Assembly: GCA_035559315.1 (NCBI GenBank)
Contig: DATMBJ010000192.1
Location: forward strand, 1 to 6,107
From: DATLZM01 sp035559315
GTDB taxonomy: Bacteria > Actinomycetota > UBA4738 > HRBIN12
Direction of reading: 5' to 3'
Length of the DNA: 6,107 nucleotides
Positions within the stretch are counted from its first letter, which is position 1, and every line of letters starts with the position of its first letter. The notes below the pieces were generated by a model that was not told the DNA's origin, searched no databases, and saw only the letters and a list, made by a program, of their open reading frames with translations. Of the stretch, positions 5,943 to 6,107 are shown in pieces. The position numbers and the translations under genes are program-made.

Positions 5943-5977
5943 GGGGGTCGGCCGGGATCCCGAGGGGGTCGGCCGGG
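5943..5977. repeat. Two-copy 14-nt direct repeat upstream of the protease promoter
   Basis: GGGGGTCGGCCGGG occurs at 5943-5956 and again at 5964-5977. The copies are identical over 14 nt and have a period of 21 nt, about two helical turns, so both face the same side of the DNA. The near copy lies 34 nt upstream of the -35 box, a usual place for activator sites. Regulatory function is inferred. Confidence 0.5.
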
Positions 5978-5997
5978 GGCCAGAGGAGCCGCCTCGA

Positions 5998-6016
5998 CCC
6001 GCTCCGCGGGAGCGAG
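5998..6016 (-). terminator. Possible terminator hairpin of the tRNA-Gln transcript
   Basis: An 8-bp stem (5998-6005 with 6009-6016) closes a 3-nt loop, 45 nt downstream of the tRNA 3' end. In minus-strand RNA all eight positions pair, one as G-U; plus-strand RNA would have a C-A mismatch there, which favours the minus orientation. No U-tract follows, so it may instead be a processing or stabilising structure. Confidence 0.35.
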
Positions 6017-6061
6017 GTGGAGTGGAACCTCTCCGGTCCTCGGCCCGGGCGCCGGTCGACT

Positions 6062-6107
6062 TGGCTGGGGTGCATGGATTCGAACCATGACTACCTGATC
6101 CAGAGTC
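6062..6107 (-). tRNA. tRNA-Gln (anticodon CUG), 3' part only
   Basis: The 3' 46 nt of a tRNA are present; the 5' part, with the D arm and acceptor 5' strand, lies beyond the window. In minus-strand order: the last two bases of the anticodon stem 5' strand (GA), loop CTCTGGA with U33 and anticodon CTG (6103-6101), stem TCAGG, variable loop TAGT, T stem CATGG/CCATG around TTCGAAT, acceptor strand CACCCCA, discriminator G and an encoded CCA (6064-6062). The CACCCCAGCCA end and CUG anticodon are typical of bacterial tRNA-Gln reading CAG. It is on the same strand as the protease gene, 241 nt upstream of its start. Confidence 0.93.

Noticed and set aside
3124..6090. A 988-codon open frame on the plus strand antisense to the protease
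   Set aside because: Arg/Gly/Pro-rich without domain signatures. It even runs into the tRNA gene, which shows that it is not a real coding region.
6062..6107. tRNA 3' end as an attachment site of an integrated element
   Set aside because: No integrase, no second copy of the tRNA 3' end and no composition shift within the window. Flanking DNA would have to be seen.
1..6107. A new multi-gene defence, toxin-antitoxin or mobile system
   Set aside because: The genes are on alternating strands with unrelated housekeeping or exported functions. I see no nuclease, transposase, reverse transcriptase, repeat array or terminal inverted repeats.

Overview
The window is a compact, very GC-rich bacterial chromosome segment. 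Genes start with GTG or ATG, Shine-Dalgarno sites are purine-rich, third codon positions are almost all G or C, and there is little intergenic DNA. Together with a secreted multidomain subtilase, this fits a high-GC Gram-positive-like lineage such as an uncultured Actinomycetota, or possibly Chloroflexota. The isocitrate dehydrogenase is of the long type known from Thermus and Rickettsia, so the lineage cannot be fixed from sequence alone. Every gene looks intact except the two features cut by the window edges.

Layout, left to right. (1) 2-775 (+): the 3' part of a beta-propeller protein with three Asp-box (BNR) motifs; its start lies upstream of the window. (2) 768-1454 (+): a DUF488-family protein whose ATG overlaps the end of gene 1 by 8 nt. 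(3) 1451-2890 (-): NADP-type isocitrate dehydrogenase with a C-terminal extension. It converges on gene 2, and the two stop codons share the palindrome CTAG. (4) 2891-3116: a divergent intergenic region with candidate promoter elements for both flanking genes, an inverted repeat near the predicted isocitrate dehydrogenase transcription start and a (GGGGA)3 tract. (5) 3117-3752 (+): a GNAT-family acetyltransferase. (6) 3730-5820 (-): a secreted S8 subtilase with signal peptide, Ca-binding-like loop, I9-type propeptide, catalytic domain, C-terminal beta domain, polyproline linker and Ig-like domain. Its 3' end overlaps gene 5 by 23 nt. (7) 5821-6061: the protease upstream region, with a TTGACA box, a two-copy 14-nt direct repeat of 21-nt period and hairpins. 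(8) 6062-6107 (-): the 3' part of a tRNA-Gln(CUG) gene, cut by the window end.

The genes do not form one pathway. The propeller and DUF488 genes are probably co-transcribed. Isocitrate dehydrogenase is central metabolism (TCA cycle, NADPH supply). The GNAT enzyme has its own promoter region shared divergently with isocitrate dehydrogenase. The protease is an independent exported enzyme. I see no mobile element, CRISPR array, toxin-antitoxin pair or defence cassette, and nothing that amounts to an undescribed multi-gene system. The best leads are the regulatory DNA in the two intergenic regions, the two overlapping convergent gene ends, and the protease domain architecture.
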